Source: Nematostella vectensis
Taxonomy: Eukaryota; Cnidaria; Anthozoa; Actiniaria; Edwardsiidae
Length of the DNA: 64,000 bases
Direction of reading: 5' to 3'
NCBI RefSeq assembly: GCF_932526225.1
Contig: NC_064037.1
Span: 7,918,203-7,982,202, forward strand
In this document: positions 1 to 13,200 of the stretch, piece after piece
How positions within the stretch are numbered: the first letter of the stretch is position 1
How the letters are laid out: each line of letters starts with the position of its first letter
Notes under the pieces: generated by a model
Told to the model about the DNA's origin: nothing
The model's database searches: none
Seen by the model: the letters and a program-made list of their open reading frames with translations, nothing else
Translations under genes and position numbers: made by a program

Positions 1-652
1 ACTTGCTTATGGTATGCAACAATGAAGGATAGTTGAAAATAATTTTGATAATTTTGATAAATACTTTTCATATTATCATCCAATATTGTTATTAACAGAG
101 TTAGTGAGTGAGTGACCCTATACGAAGTCGTAGTCATAGTGCTTTAATGTTATTTACAGGTCAGTTACAATGAATGTATTATTACAGTAGAAGGAGATAT
201 AGGGTTAAGTGATATGATATGGCAGCCATATGAAGTAAGATGAGAGATGAGACCGAGCTTGGATCGTGAGAGTATGGCGGGATGGGAGATGGCCTGCAAC
301 AAAAACATCACAAATCAAATACGAAGTATTAAAACTGCATATCTAATTTTATCCAAAAGCCAGATACGGTCCTTACTCAAATACTTGCACTTTGGTCAGA
401 AATTGGCTTGAAAAAAAAACTCAATCCTGTAACCAGACAACTAGTTGTACATTAGTAAATTATTTTTTATACAAAATCAACAGAATCACCTCAACATGTC
501 ATCAACAAACAAATCACACATCCGATGATTTTAGATTTATCCAGCTTATTCTACCTTAAATGTCTCAGCACTTGTTGGACAAACTAGAATAACCATTGTT
601 ATTGCTCTTCCTTCACCTCCCCAATGTCTCAATCACTTCAAGACATTTCATC
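1..652. other. 3' flank of the mosaic gene, no gene seen
   Basis: AT-rich sequence downstream of the minus-strand stop at 653. No open frame with recognisable similarity, no RNA gene and no clear repeat family was seen. It may hold the 3' UTR of the mosaic gene. Confidence 0.5.
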
Positions 653-1230
653 CTAAGACAATTTTTTCATACCTTTGCAAGCCTTGTCTTTAATAGTCTG
701 GATGACAGGGTCCAATTTGTCGAAGTCGGCCGTCACCACGTGGTCGGGTTTGGGGTCACTGCCCATCGAGTCTAACTGGCCCTGGTCATAGTTCTTCCCG
801 ATGCCAAGAGCAAATATTTCTACCCCCATATCACGCAGTGCTTTAGCAGGACCCGCGACGTCGTCACTAGATATTCCATCCGTCATGACAATCAGAATAC
901 GAGGAACCCCACTTCGTACAGGGGCACTGTATAAGTCGTCCTTGGCCAGAGTCAAGCCTTTGCCCGCATATGTGCCCTGGCCAGGGTAATTGGTAGCGTT
1001 GACAGCTGCAGTAATCGATGCTGCATCATAATGATCGTCAAACTTGAATTCAACATTCGAGTCACTCGAGAAGAGAACAAGACCAAAGTGTGAGTCATCT
1101 TTGGACACCATGAAAGATTTGACGAACTTGTTGATGAAGTTTTTGCATCTCTGGAAGTTTCCTTTAGCGTAAAACTCAACGCTACCAGATCCATCCAGAA
1201 GAAACCCCACATCTACCTTTGCCTTGCAGA
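653..1230 (-). CDS. vWA domain 5 exon, probable 3' terminal coding exon
   Basis: Fourth member of the tandem array. It differs from its sisters in the MIDAS Thr loop (NYPGQGTYAG instead of KYPGMGTYAG) and ends KACKGMKKLS followed by a stop at 653. The position equivalent to the sister donors is still AAAG|GTATGA (exon end 673), so either this exon is terminal, with the short tail, or it splices to an exon outside the window. Linker exon 1423-1455 precedes it. Confidence 0.88.
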
Positions 1231-4200
1231 CTGTAACAGAGAAAGAACGGAATCGATTTTGATTTTTGGTTTTTAAGGCACCATCGTCTTCAGGCGATGC
1301 AGAGTGACTTTCAGTTTGCTCTCTAGGGCGTCATAAATTGTGCTTTGTTCCTTATTATAAAAGCAAATAAAGCCCTAACCGTTTCTAGGATATTTGTACT
1401 GATATATCACCCTTTCCCTTACCTTTAACAGTTGGAGTTTGGGTTGGCGGTGGAGCTGAAAGTAAATAAAGGGGAAACTTTTAAGAGAACTAGTTTGACA
1501 CCTTTTATTAAGTTAAATCTGTTACGAAGCTATTGAAGTGGGCTGACAAGATGTATTGTAGTATATACTCACAACGAGTGCAAATCAAAGAAGGTACGTT
1601 AATTGATTTATATCAACTTGCATAAGTTGTCATTAGACTTCCACGTTTTGGATCCCTGCCAAGGAAAGGTTTGCATAGGAAAAAATAGACCTCCAAAACA
1701 ATCCCGGTCGTTGTTCACATCTTGTTATTATTCAAATCAGACAATGTACCCTTTCAGTAGAGTGAATACGGTTATTTCAATTTTGCAAACTAATAACCGA
1801 ATCATCTGAATTGTGCAACAACAAGATTTAAACAGAGATAGTTTTATTTAATAAGAAAATCTCAGACGACATTTCTCGGACAAGAGTATCCAAGTTACTT
1901 ACTCGTGTGACGAACCTCGCCAAGGAGGTGATGAGGGTCACACTTACTTGAACCTAGGAGGCGTTATTTGAAACATTCAAAAGGTATTGAGGGACCGGTT
2001 GTTGGACTAAACTAGAGTGCTCGATGTAATCTAACGCGTTCTAATTATTAATAACACTGCCAAAAGAACTTGTCAATACCATTGCAAGCCTTGTCTTTGA
2101 TGGTCTGGATGACAGGGTCCAATTTGTCGAAGTCGGCCGTCACCACGTGGTCGGGTTTGGGGTCACTGCCCATCGAGTCTAACTGGCCCTGGTCATAGTT
2201 CTTCCCGATGCCAAGAGCAAATATTTCTACCCCCATATCACGCAGTGCTTTAGCAGGACCCGCGACGTCGTCACTAGATATTCCATCCGTCATGACAATC
2301 AGAATACGAGGAACCCCACTTCGTACAGGTGCACTGTATAAGTCGTCCTTGGCAAGAGTCAAGCCTTTGCCCGCATATGTTCCCATACCGGGGTACTTGG
2401 TAGCATTGACAGCTGCAGTAATCGATGCTGCATCATAATGATCGTCAAACTTGAATTCAACATTCGAGTCACTCGAGAAGAGAACAAGACCAAAGTGTGA
2501 GTCATCTTTGGACACCATGAAAGATTTGACGAACTTGTTGATGAAGTTTTTGCATCTCTGGAAGTTTCCTTTAGCGTAAAACTCAACGCTACCAGATCCA
2601 TCCAGAAGAAACCCCACATCTACCTTTGCCTTGCAGACTGTAACAGAGGAAGAACGGAATCGATTTTGTTTTTTTGGTTTTTAAGGCACCATCGTCTACA
2701 GGCGATGCAGAGTGACTTTCAGTTTGCTCTCTAGGGCGTCATAAATTGTGCTTTATTCCTTATTATAAAAGCAAATAAAGCCCTAACCGTTTCTAGGATA
2801 TTTGTACTGATATATCACCCTTTCCCTTACCTTTAACAGTTGGAGTTTGGGTTGGCGGTGGAGCTGTAAGTAAATGAAGGAGAAACTTTTAAGAGAACTA
2901 GTTTGACAACTTTTATTAAGTTAAATCTGTTACGAAGCTATTGAAGTGGGCTGACAAGATGTATTGTAGTATATACTCACAACGAGTGCAATCAAAGAAG
3001 GTACGTTAATTGATTTATATCAACTTGCATAAGTTGTCATTAGACTTCCACGTTTTGGATCCCTGCCAAGGAAAGGTTTGCATAGGAAAAAATAGACCTC
3101 CAAAACAAATCTTGTTGTTGTCGGTCGTTGTTCACATCTTGTTACTATTCAAATCAGACAATGTCCCCATTCAGTAGAGTGAATACGGTTATTTCAATTT
3201 TGCAAACTAATAACCGAATCATCTGAATTGTGCAACAACAAGATTTAAACAGAGATAGTTTTATTTAATAAGAATATCTTAGACGACATTTCTCGGACAA
3301 GAGTATCCAAGTTACTTACTCGTGTGACGAACCTCGCCAAGGAGGTGATGATGGTCAAACTTACTTGAACCCAGGAGTGTTATTTGAGACATTCAAAAGG
3401 TATTGAGGGACCGGTTGTTGGACTAAACTAGAGTGCTCGATATAATCTAACGCTTTCTAATCATTAATAAGACTGCGAAAAGAATTTGTCAATACCATTG
3501 CAAGCCTTGTCTTTGATGGTCTGGATGACAGGGTCCAATTTGTCGAAGTCAGCCGTCACCACGTGGTCGGGTTTGGGGTCACTGCCCATCGAGTCTAACT
3601 GGCCCTGGTCATAGTTCTTCCCGATGCCAAGAGCAAATATTTCTACCCCCATATCACGCAGTGCTTTAGCAGGACCCGCGACGTCGTCACTAGATATTCC
3701 ATCCGTCATGACAATCAGAATACGAGGAACCCCACTTCGTACAGGGGCACTGTATAAGTCGTCCTTGGCCAGAGTCAAGCCTTTGCCCGCATATGTTCCC
3801 ATACCGGGGTACTTGGTAGCATTGACAGCTGCAGTAATCGATGCTGCATCATAATGATCGTCAAACTTGAATTCAACATTCGAGTCACTCGAGAAGAGAA
3901 CAAGACCAAAGTGTGAGTCATCTTTGGACACCATGAAAGATTTGACGAACTTGTTGATGAAGTTTTTGCATCTCTGGAAGTTTCCTTTAGCGTAAAACTC
4001 AACGCTACCAGATCCATCCAGAAGAAACCCCACATCGACCTTGGCCTTGCAGACTGTAACAGAGGAAGAACGGAATCGATTTTGATTTTTTGGTTGTTAA
4101 GGCACCATCGCCTACAGGCGATGCAGTGTGACTTTTAGTTTGCTCTCTAGGGCGTCATAAATTGTACTTTGTTCCTTATTATAAAAGCAAATAAAGCCCT

Positions 4201-7200
4201 AACCGTTTCTAGGATATTTGTACTGATATATCACCCTTTCCCTTACCTTTAACAGTTGGAGTTTGGGTTGGCGGTGGAGCTGAAAGTAAATGAAGGAGAA
4301 ACGTTTAAGAGAACTAGTTTGACACCTTTTATTAAGTTAAATCTGGTACGAAGCTATTGAAGTGGGCTGACAAGATGTATTGTAGTATATACTCACAACG
4401 AGTGCAAATCAAAGATGGTACGTTAATTGATTTATATCAACTTGCATAAGTTGTCATTAGACTTCCACGTTTTGGATCCCTGCCAAGGAAAGGTTTGCAT
4501 AGGAAAAAATAGACCTCCAAAACAAATCTTGTTGTTGTCGGTCGTTGTTCACATCTTGTTACTATTCAAATCAGACAATGTCCCCATTCAGTAGAGTGAA
4601 TACGGTTATTTCAATTTTGCAAACTAATAACCGAATCATCTGAATTGTGCAACAACAAGATTTAAACAGAGATAGTTTTATTTAATAAGAATATCTTAGA
4701 CGACATTTCTCGGACAAGAGTATCCAAGTTACTTACTCGTGTGACGAACCTCGCCAAGGAGGTGATGAGGGTCAAACTTACTTGAACCCAGGAGCGTTAT
4801 TTGAGACATTCAAAAGGTATTGAGGGACCGGTTGTTGGACTAAACTAGAGTGCTCGATATAATCTAACGCGTTCTAATCATTAATAAGACTGCGAAAAGA
4901 ATTTGTCAATACCATTGCAAGCCTTGTCTTTGATGGTCTGGATGACAGGGTCCAATTTGTCGAAGTCGGCCGTCACCACGTGGTCGGGTTTGGGGTCACT
5001 GCCCATCGAGTCTAACTGGCCCTGGTCATAGTTCTTTCCGATGCCAAGAGCAAATATTTCTACCCCCATATCACGCAGTGCTTTAGCAGGACCCGCGACG
5101 TCGTCACTAGATATTCCATCCGTCATGACAATCAGAATACGAGGAACCCCACTTCGTACAGGGGCACTGTATAAGTCGTCCTTGGCCAGAGTCAAGCCTT
5201 TGCCCGCATATGTTCCCATACCGGGGTACTTGGTAGCATTGACAGCTGCAGTAATCGATGCTGCATCATAATGATCGTCAAACTTGAATTCAACATTCGA
5301 GTCACTCGAGAAGAGAACAAGACCAAAGTGTGAGTCATCTTTGGACACCATGAAAGATTTGACGAACTTGTTGATGAAGTTTTTGCATCTCTGGAAGTTT
5401 CCTTTAGCGTAAAACTCAACGCTACCAGATCCATCCAGAAGAAAACCCACATCGACCTTGGCCTTGCAGACTGCAAAACAAGTGATAAGAGATAATGATT
5501 TTCTTGCATCGAAATTCAACATTCCATTTAAATCTCTCATGTGCATCTGTTTAATAATTACCAAAGTTGTTCTCGCAAAACCATATTCTTCCAAATTTTT
5601 GTCTGCTTACTCCATTATATCTGGGGTACTTGTTTGAAGGTAAGTGTCAGTTAAGTAAGCTATGTTAGCTGTGTATGAAATGTAAGCACAGAGTACATTC
5701 GACAAATTCATGGGCTATACAGACCATCATACGTTGAAAGTCTCATTTACCTTTGGGGGTTGTTCCACCGGACGGAGCACCTGTGGAGGGAACAAATACG
5801 ATCAATGTAGCCACACCTCTGCACGTCTAGGAGCATTGCGAATAATCGATATGATGCCATAAACATGAACATGCAAGTTATAGTAAAACGTGCATATCAT
5901 GCAACAATAAAATAAACAAAGGGATTATAAGAAAGACAAACACAGCCAATCAAGAAAAGTAAACAGACCTTCCAAGAAGTGTGCCAAAGAAGTGTAAACA
6001 AAGCCATTCCAAGAATTGACAAAGCTATTTCAGGTTTTATGAGACGTGCCATTCCAAAAAGTCCATGCGAAAATAAGACAAAAAAACTCACCTTTAAATG
6101 GACGTGATAGAATAAAAAAATGAATACATCGAAATGAACACATCGAAAAACGGCTCGTCGCAATAGGTCTCTCGCCTTTCGGATCGTATGTAGTGTAGTT
6201 AATGATTGAAGACAATGATTTCGTTGCTCATGTTAGGTATGAGTGTGTCTTTAGATAAAATCTTGAGCTTGAAACTTCACAGTGTGAAATGGTAGAAGAA
6301 AGGAACAAAACCACGGGAGAGAAAATACCCTTTTCAGTGAGAGAAAACGAGCACAGAGAACTCCTCCTTTAAAGTATAAAGAACTAAGAAGTTGGTTTTT
6401 CACTATTATTATATGATAAGCAACAGTATTAGCTACAAAGTCACAATAGACTCATAGCCTTGATAATGATGATAACGATGATGTATGTGATAATTAAATT
6501 GATGATGATGCAAGCGCGTAGCCATGGTTTGCTAAAGGATGGGAGAGGTAGTCCTCAAGTCATAGACATTATGCGAAAATGAGTTCTACAATCCTTAATT
6601 TGATTGCTGGACCAAATGGGGATTCCCGCGCCTCCTGCGCACTTCCCTAGCTACGCGCCTGGATAACATGGGTGTTGGTAAGGCTGGCAATCTTGGATGA
6701 AGGACATGCGCCATGTCCCTGGTCACAAACACCATCAGGGCATGATGTCCTCTTGTTAGGCTCTCGCACCCTTTGTTTGCCTTATATACAAAATAACATT
6801 CACACCAAGTAAAAATTAAAGGTATGACATATTTGTATATGTTACAAATTGACTTGAAAATTGCCATGGATCACTCACCAGTGGGCTGCGGTGAAGATCC
6901 CGCCGGTCCTGCCAAACAAAGTTAAAGGGTTATCATGTTGCCATAGATAAAATAAATGCGTTAAAGATGATTTGGTAGAAGTTTGCACCCTGCAATCTCA
7001 AGCATTTGCTCGGGTGAATTTCGTTGGGCTATATCAAGGGGACGGTCCTCTTTAATATAGCCTACGTGTAGCCGCTGACTCGCGAAAATATCCTCTCGTA
7101 GCTACGAGAGAATATCTTCGCGAGTCAGCGGCTACACGTAGGCTACTTTAATATTGTCCCAAATTGATTTTATTTCCCGTGGCCTCCTATTGTTTTCCAT

Positions 7201-10200
7201 ACAAGTGCCAACAAAATAGTTGGGTCTTTTACGGCTCACCTGTCACTCCCTACAAGTGTGAGTAGGTGCTTAAGACCGAGGAAGGAATATATACTTCTAA
7301 ACAGTGCCATAGCGAGAAATAAACCAAGGCAGTGCCACTAGAACCAATGCAAGATTACTATGACGGAGGCAATACCACTATGTTCATGGCAAGATTACTA
7401 TGACGAAGGCCATTCCGCTATGTCCGAGGCAATATTACTATGACGAAGGCAATACCGCTATGTTCATGGCAAGATTACTATGACGAAGGCAATACCGCTA
7501 TGTTCATGGCAAGATTACTATGACAAAGGCAATACCGCTATGTTCATGGCAAGATTACTATGACGAAGGCAATACCGCTATGTTCATGGCAAGATTACTA
7601 TGACGAAGGCAATACCGCTATGTTCGAGGCAAGATTATTATGACGAAGGCAATACCGCTATGTCCGAGGCAAGATTATTATGACCAAGGCAATACCGCTA
7701 TGTCAGAGGCAATATTACTATGACGAAGGCAATACCGCTATGTTCATGGCAAGATTACTATGACGAAGGCAATACCGCTATGTTCATGGCAAGATTACTA
7801 TGACGAAGGCAATACCGCTATGTTCGAGGCAAGATTATTATGACAAAGGCAATACCGCTATGTCCGAGGCAAGATTATTATGACCAAGGCAATACCGCTA
7901 TGTCCGAGGCAATATTACTATGACGAAGGCAATACCGCTATGTTCATGGCAAGATTACTATGACGAAGGCAATACCGCTATGTTCATGGCAAGATTACTA
8001 TGACGAAGGCAATACCGCTATGTTCGAGGCAAGATTATTATGACGAAGGCAATACCGCTATGTCCGAGGCAAGATTATTATGACCAAGGCAATACCGCTA
8101 TGTCAGAGGCAATATTACTATGACGAAGGCAATACCGCTATGTTCATGGCAAGATTACTATGACGAAGGCAATACCGCTATGTTCATGGCAAGATTACTA
8201 TGACGAAGGCAATACCGCTATGTTCGAGGCAAGATTATTATGACAAAGGCAATACCGCTATGTCCGAGGCAAGATTATTATGACCAAGGCAATACCGCTA
8301 TGTCCGAGGCAATATTACTATGACGAAGGCAATACCGCTATGTTCATGGCAAGATTACTATGACGAAGGCAATACCGCTATGTTCGAGGCAAGATTACTA
8401 TGACGGAGGCAATACCGCTATGTTCATGGCAAGATTACTATGACGAAGGCAATACCGCTATGTTCATGGCAAGATTACTATGACGAAGGCAATACCGCTA
8501 TGCTCGAGGCAAGATTACTATGACGAAGGCAATACCGCTATGTTCGAGGCAAGATTACTATGACGAAGGCAATACCGCTATGCTCGAGGCAAGATTACTA
8601 TGACGAAGGCAATACCGCTATGCTCGAGGCAAGATTACTATGACGAAGGCAATACCGCTATGCTCGAGGCAAGATTACTATGACGGAGGCAATACCGCTA
8701 TGCTCGAGGCAAGATTACTATGACGAAGGCAATACCGCTATGCTCGAGGCAAGATTACTATGACGAAGGCAATACCGCTATGTTCGAGGCAAGATTACTA
8801 TGACGAAGGCAATACCGCTATGCTCGAGGCAAGATTACTATGACGAAGGCAATACCGCTATGTCCGAGGCAAGATTACTATGACGAAGGCAATACCGCTA
8901 TGTTCGAGGCAAGATTACTATGACGAAGGCAATACCGCTATGCTCGAGGCAAGATTACTATGAAAAAAGGCAATACCACTATTTCCGAGGCAAGATTACT
9001 ATGGCCTAGGAGTATCAGTAGGACCGAGATAAGAAGAGTGACAACGTAGGGCCCGTGATCAGACGCTCAGATTGGTGTTCCTAATGATCTGTCGTGGCAG
9101 CTGTACATCCCGGCTTTCTCAAGGTAGTGCGCGTTGGCTCATGCAAACTTCGTGGTGTGTAAGAACTACCTTTCGCCTTGCAAGCCATATCTTTAATTTC
9201 CTGAATAACTGAATCAAGACTGTCAAAATCGCTTTTTAAGACGTGTTGCTTGTCTGTGGCAATCAAGTTTAATTCATCCTCTTTGAATTCTTTACCAATA
9301 CCAACGGCGAACACTGTTACCCCCGAGTTCTTAAGCTTGTTGGCCGGATCCACCACTGAATCCTTGGATGCACCGTCTGTGAGGACTATGAGAACATCTG
9401 GAACCTCCTTCCTGTTATCAATCTGGTACAGCCCATCCATGGCCAGTGTTAAGGCTTGGCCTGTCTTGGTTCCACCCCCAGTGAACGTGATCTTTGAGAT
9501 TTTGTCCAAGACACCTTGTTTATCCGTGACTTGTCCAAAAGGCTTTAGTATCTCAGCTTTGTGGTCATAACGAATAATTCCAACATGCGTTCCTTGCTTT
9601 GAGACCTCGAATTCTTTCACGATTCCACCGACAAAGTCTAGAACCTTTTTAAAGTTTCCTTTTCCGTAGAATTCGATGCTTCCAGACGAGTCAATGATAA
9701 ATCCCAGGTCTACAACAGCCTTGCAAACTGAAACAAAACAAAAATAACAAGGAATTAAAATAATGAAGGGTATGCCAGATCAGATATGTTAACTGCATTT
9801 TAAAAGAGTCCGCTCGGATTTTTCTAATACCGCCTATCATTTTTATTTTAAAACATTTACCTTCTGGTGTTGGAGAAGTAGGTGCTGGTGATGACGAAAC
9901 TGAAGGTGAAAATGGAATGGAAAAAAAGTTAAGGTTAAGGGTGTTGTGAGACGTCTTTTGCACGTTGTTTAAGAGAGTTCACCGGAGCGATTTGAGTTAT
10001 GTTGTTTTGGTTATAGTACATCTATATCTATAAGCGTCGTCGGTATTGTTGATCAACACACATGACTTAGCATGGCGTCAGTATTGCATCGTGATGTTTT
10101 TGGTGCTACCCACGTGAGGTTAATGGCAGTTCTAGAGAGGCTAGAGACAGCAAATATAACCCTTAACACAGGCAAGGGTGTCGAGTTCGTAAACCACGTA

Positions 10201-13200
10201 AGGCAGAAGCCACCAGAAGGCTGAAAGAGCCAACTAAGCCCTTGACAAGCCCTTGCGTGAGCCCCACTGACATCGCCTAATGTTACACCAGATAGGCATG
10301 TAAAGGCAGCAGCCAAAGAAGTTTCAGTTTATCGGTGGTTACCAGAAGTGGGCGTATTGTTAAATCGCCAAAACTGTATATGTTTGAACAATGAAAGGCT
10401 TTATCAGAGATGTTTCCTAGGATAAGATGAACATCTTAGAAGGGAAATGTTGTGCACACTGGGTTTAAGAAAGTTTACCAAAGCGATCCGAGTTGTCATG
10501 TTGTTCTGGTTTGTACTTGTAAATCTAAAAAAAGGGGGAAGGGAGAAAGGGGAGGTAAAGGAATGGGAGAGAAAAAGAACGAGAAGGGAAAGTTGATAAA
10601 AAGGCTGAGGAGAGGGTTTAAGAAAAAGGTTTAGGTCGTACAGAAGACACACTTGGAGTAGAGGGCCAAGAAAGGCAGCGAAGGGGCAAAAACAAAAAGG
10701 AGGATAGTTTAATACCTGTTGGACTTGCTGTTGGACTTGCTGTTGGACTTGCTGTTGGACTTGCTGTTGGACTTGCAGTGGGGCTTGAAGTGGAGGTGGC
10801 TGTTATTAGAAAAAAAGTTTTTAATGCTTTACACTAAAATTGGCTGAGATAATTAGGGATGAGGCATAAATGAGGAGAGGGTTGAAATAGACATGTGTAC
10901 CCATTAGTTCTAGACGGGGGGATTTCAGGAGGAGTTCTTCCGTGAATTGCCTTATATTTCATCATATTTTAAAGCAAATTTTCTGAAAATGGGGGCGTGA
11001 CCTGCTCCGTCCTATCCTAGATCCGCCCATAATGGATGAGGGTGGTGTGACGTGAAGTTGACGTGGCAGGGTGTCCACATATAGTTATGGAGAAGGGGAA
11101 AGTTAAGACGGTGGTCACTGAGAAGTAACATTTCAAGTAGGTTTTATACCTGCTGATGGGCTTCTAGTTGGGCTTGAAGTGGCAGTTCCTGTTGAAATAA
11201 GATAAAAAGGCTTCAGATGGAATAGTTAGGAGGTCAGAAAATAAGAACGAATGATCTTCAACATTTTCTACTATAAAAGCCATGACAAAACAATCAGTTT
11301 TCTTTTGTTAGGTTTGCAAAAGTGCGCATGTCAGATGTGTGGCAGTGCTATTTCAAAAAGGGTTGTCCGTGGGAAACGGCAAATGGCGATTGGCAAATGG
11401 CAGTTGGACCTAGAGGAACCCTGGTTCTCCTTGAATTTCTACCAAATGCTGAGGAATATGGATAAATCGTACAATTGACTTTGCTGGACTTTATTTAGCA
11501 TCTTTATGTTTACTAATTTTTAGTACCCATAAGCACTTTCGGGCTGGGAACTGCCATTTACCATTTGCCATTCGCCATTTGCACTGACAACTTTTTTTTA
11601 AAGGTGTATACGAAAATGAGTTGCTTTTGGGGAAAACACAAGGCGGCAGTGTATCAATGATTACACGTCACCTAAAAATAACTTTTTACAATACAGCCTG
11701 TTACTTAATCAACGGCGAAACCCCCAAGTTAGGGCAAGAAAAAAGGTAAATCGTCCCCTGTTTTGGATAAAGGGTTTATTTCCAGAGGATCATGCCTATG
11801 AAAAAAGGTAAATCGTCCCCTGTTTTGGATAAGGGGGTTATTTCCAGAAGATTATGCCTATGAAAAAACGTATTGGAAACTCAGCCTCCCCCTCCGCTTA
11901 GCCTTTCAATATTGGGACTGACTGCTGCTGGGGTTTAAAAAAAGGGAGTGAAACCATCCCTTTGAAAGCGCGTGTTTGTGTTTAAAGAAGACATAGTTGG
12001 TATATGTACCTGACCACATATTGCAGCAATTCAAGGCACTTCAAGCCAGATGCGCACATTCCAACAGCATGCCCACTCGTTCCACAGCACATGCCTGATA
12101 CCATGCTTGGTGCAAATACGCAGTGTACCTTTCCGTGCAAGCATGCTGGTACACGCTTCTAAAGCTCAACACGTTCAAATACGGATCTTGATGGGTACAT
12201 AGTTGTCAAGCTAAACATGCTCAAATACGGTCCTTGTTTTTTACACACTTGTCAGTTTCAACATGTTCATACACGGTTCTTGCTGGGTATACACTCGTCA
12301 GTTTCAACTTGTTATATCTGGTTCTTGCTGTGTATACACTTCTCAGTTTCAACTTGTTTTATCTGGTTCTACTTGCTGGGTATACACTTGTCGAGGTCAA
12401 CATTTTCATATATGGTTATTGCATGGTACAAACTTGTCAAGGTCAACATTTTCATATACGGTCCTTGCATGGTACAGACAGACAAGCCAAGCATGTTGCT
12501 GGTAATATCAGGCCATTTACCTTTAGGCCTTCTAGCTATGGCATAGTAGTACTCTCTTCTCTTATATGCTATAGCTTTCTCTGATCCATAGCAATCATTA
12601 TAAGGCCCCACATTATACAGAGCATGTTTATTTTAATGGCAGGCAGCCACCTACTATATACACAGTTGTTCGCTTGTCATACAAGACATCAAGTTGGGCT
12701 TATCTCATACGCAAAATGGACTGGTTTGCAACTACAGTTTGTTTTAGATTTTGTACCAAACCCCCTAAACTTCGAAGTCATTTGCGCGTGCATCGCGGCT
12801 CGCCGATTCATAATATCTCGTATTTATGTATGAATTTGTAAACTAGAAGCATTGCTGATAATATTTGCAACAGATCAAATCGATCGCACGTTTTGAAGGG
12901 GCTACTAAACTGGTTTCGATTTGAACGGATTTTTGAAAAAATAAATACCAGCGAGAGGCCTTGAAAGGCAATACTCACCAGATGTTGTCGGCCCTGGTGT
13001 TGTTGATGCTGTGGTAAGTTAAAAAGAAAATCCTGTTAGTATACACCAATGACGTGGCAGTATATAACATGGGCGTGTCAGTATATACCATGGTGGTGTA
13101 GTATATACCACGGGTGTGTCAGTATATACCATTGGCGTGTCAGCATATACCACGAGCGTGTCAGTATATACCATGGACGTGTCAGTATATACCATGGGCG

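Larger units (their letters stand above)
653..4880 (-). repeat. Tandem segmental duplication, about 1.4-kb unit (vWA exon, intron, linker exon)
   Basis: Units of about 1,395, 1,416 and 1,417 bp (653-2047, 2048-3463, 3464-4880) each hold a vWA exon, its flanking intron and the PPPTQTPTVK linker exon. A fourth vWA exon (4913-5470) closes the array. Intronic sequence is almost as similar as exonic sequence, differing mainly by small indels such as an extra TTGTTGTCGGT-type insert near 3115 and 4530. Symmetric phase-1 exons let the copy number change without breaking the frame. Confidence 0.95.

Noticed and set aside
7323..9005. CRISPR array
   Set aside because: Adjacent 40-bp units with no unique spacers, in a eukaryotic intron: a minisatellite.
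9250..9570. Plus-strand frame opposite vWA 1
   Set aside because: Antisense shadow of a conserved domain exon. The same holds for plus-strand frames at 801, 2208, 3624 and 5041.
12510..12545. Additional 15-nt stalk exon (GTAAAT donor at about 12,518)
   Set aside because: Donor is acceptable, but the supposed acceptor lacks a pyrimidine tract. Including it would be guesswork.
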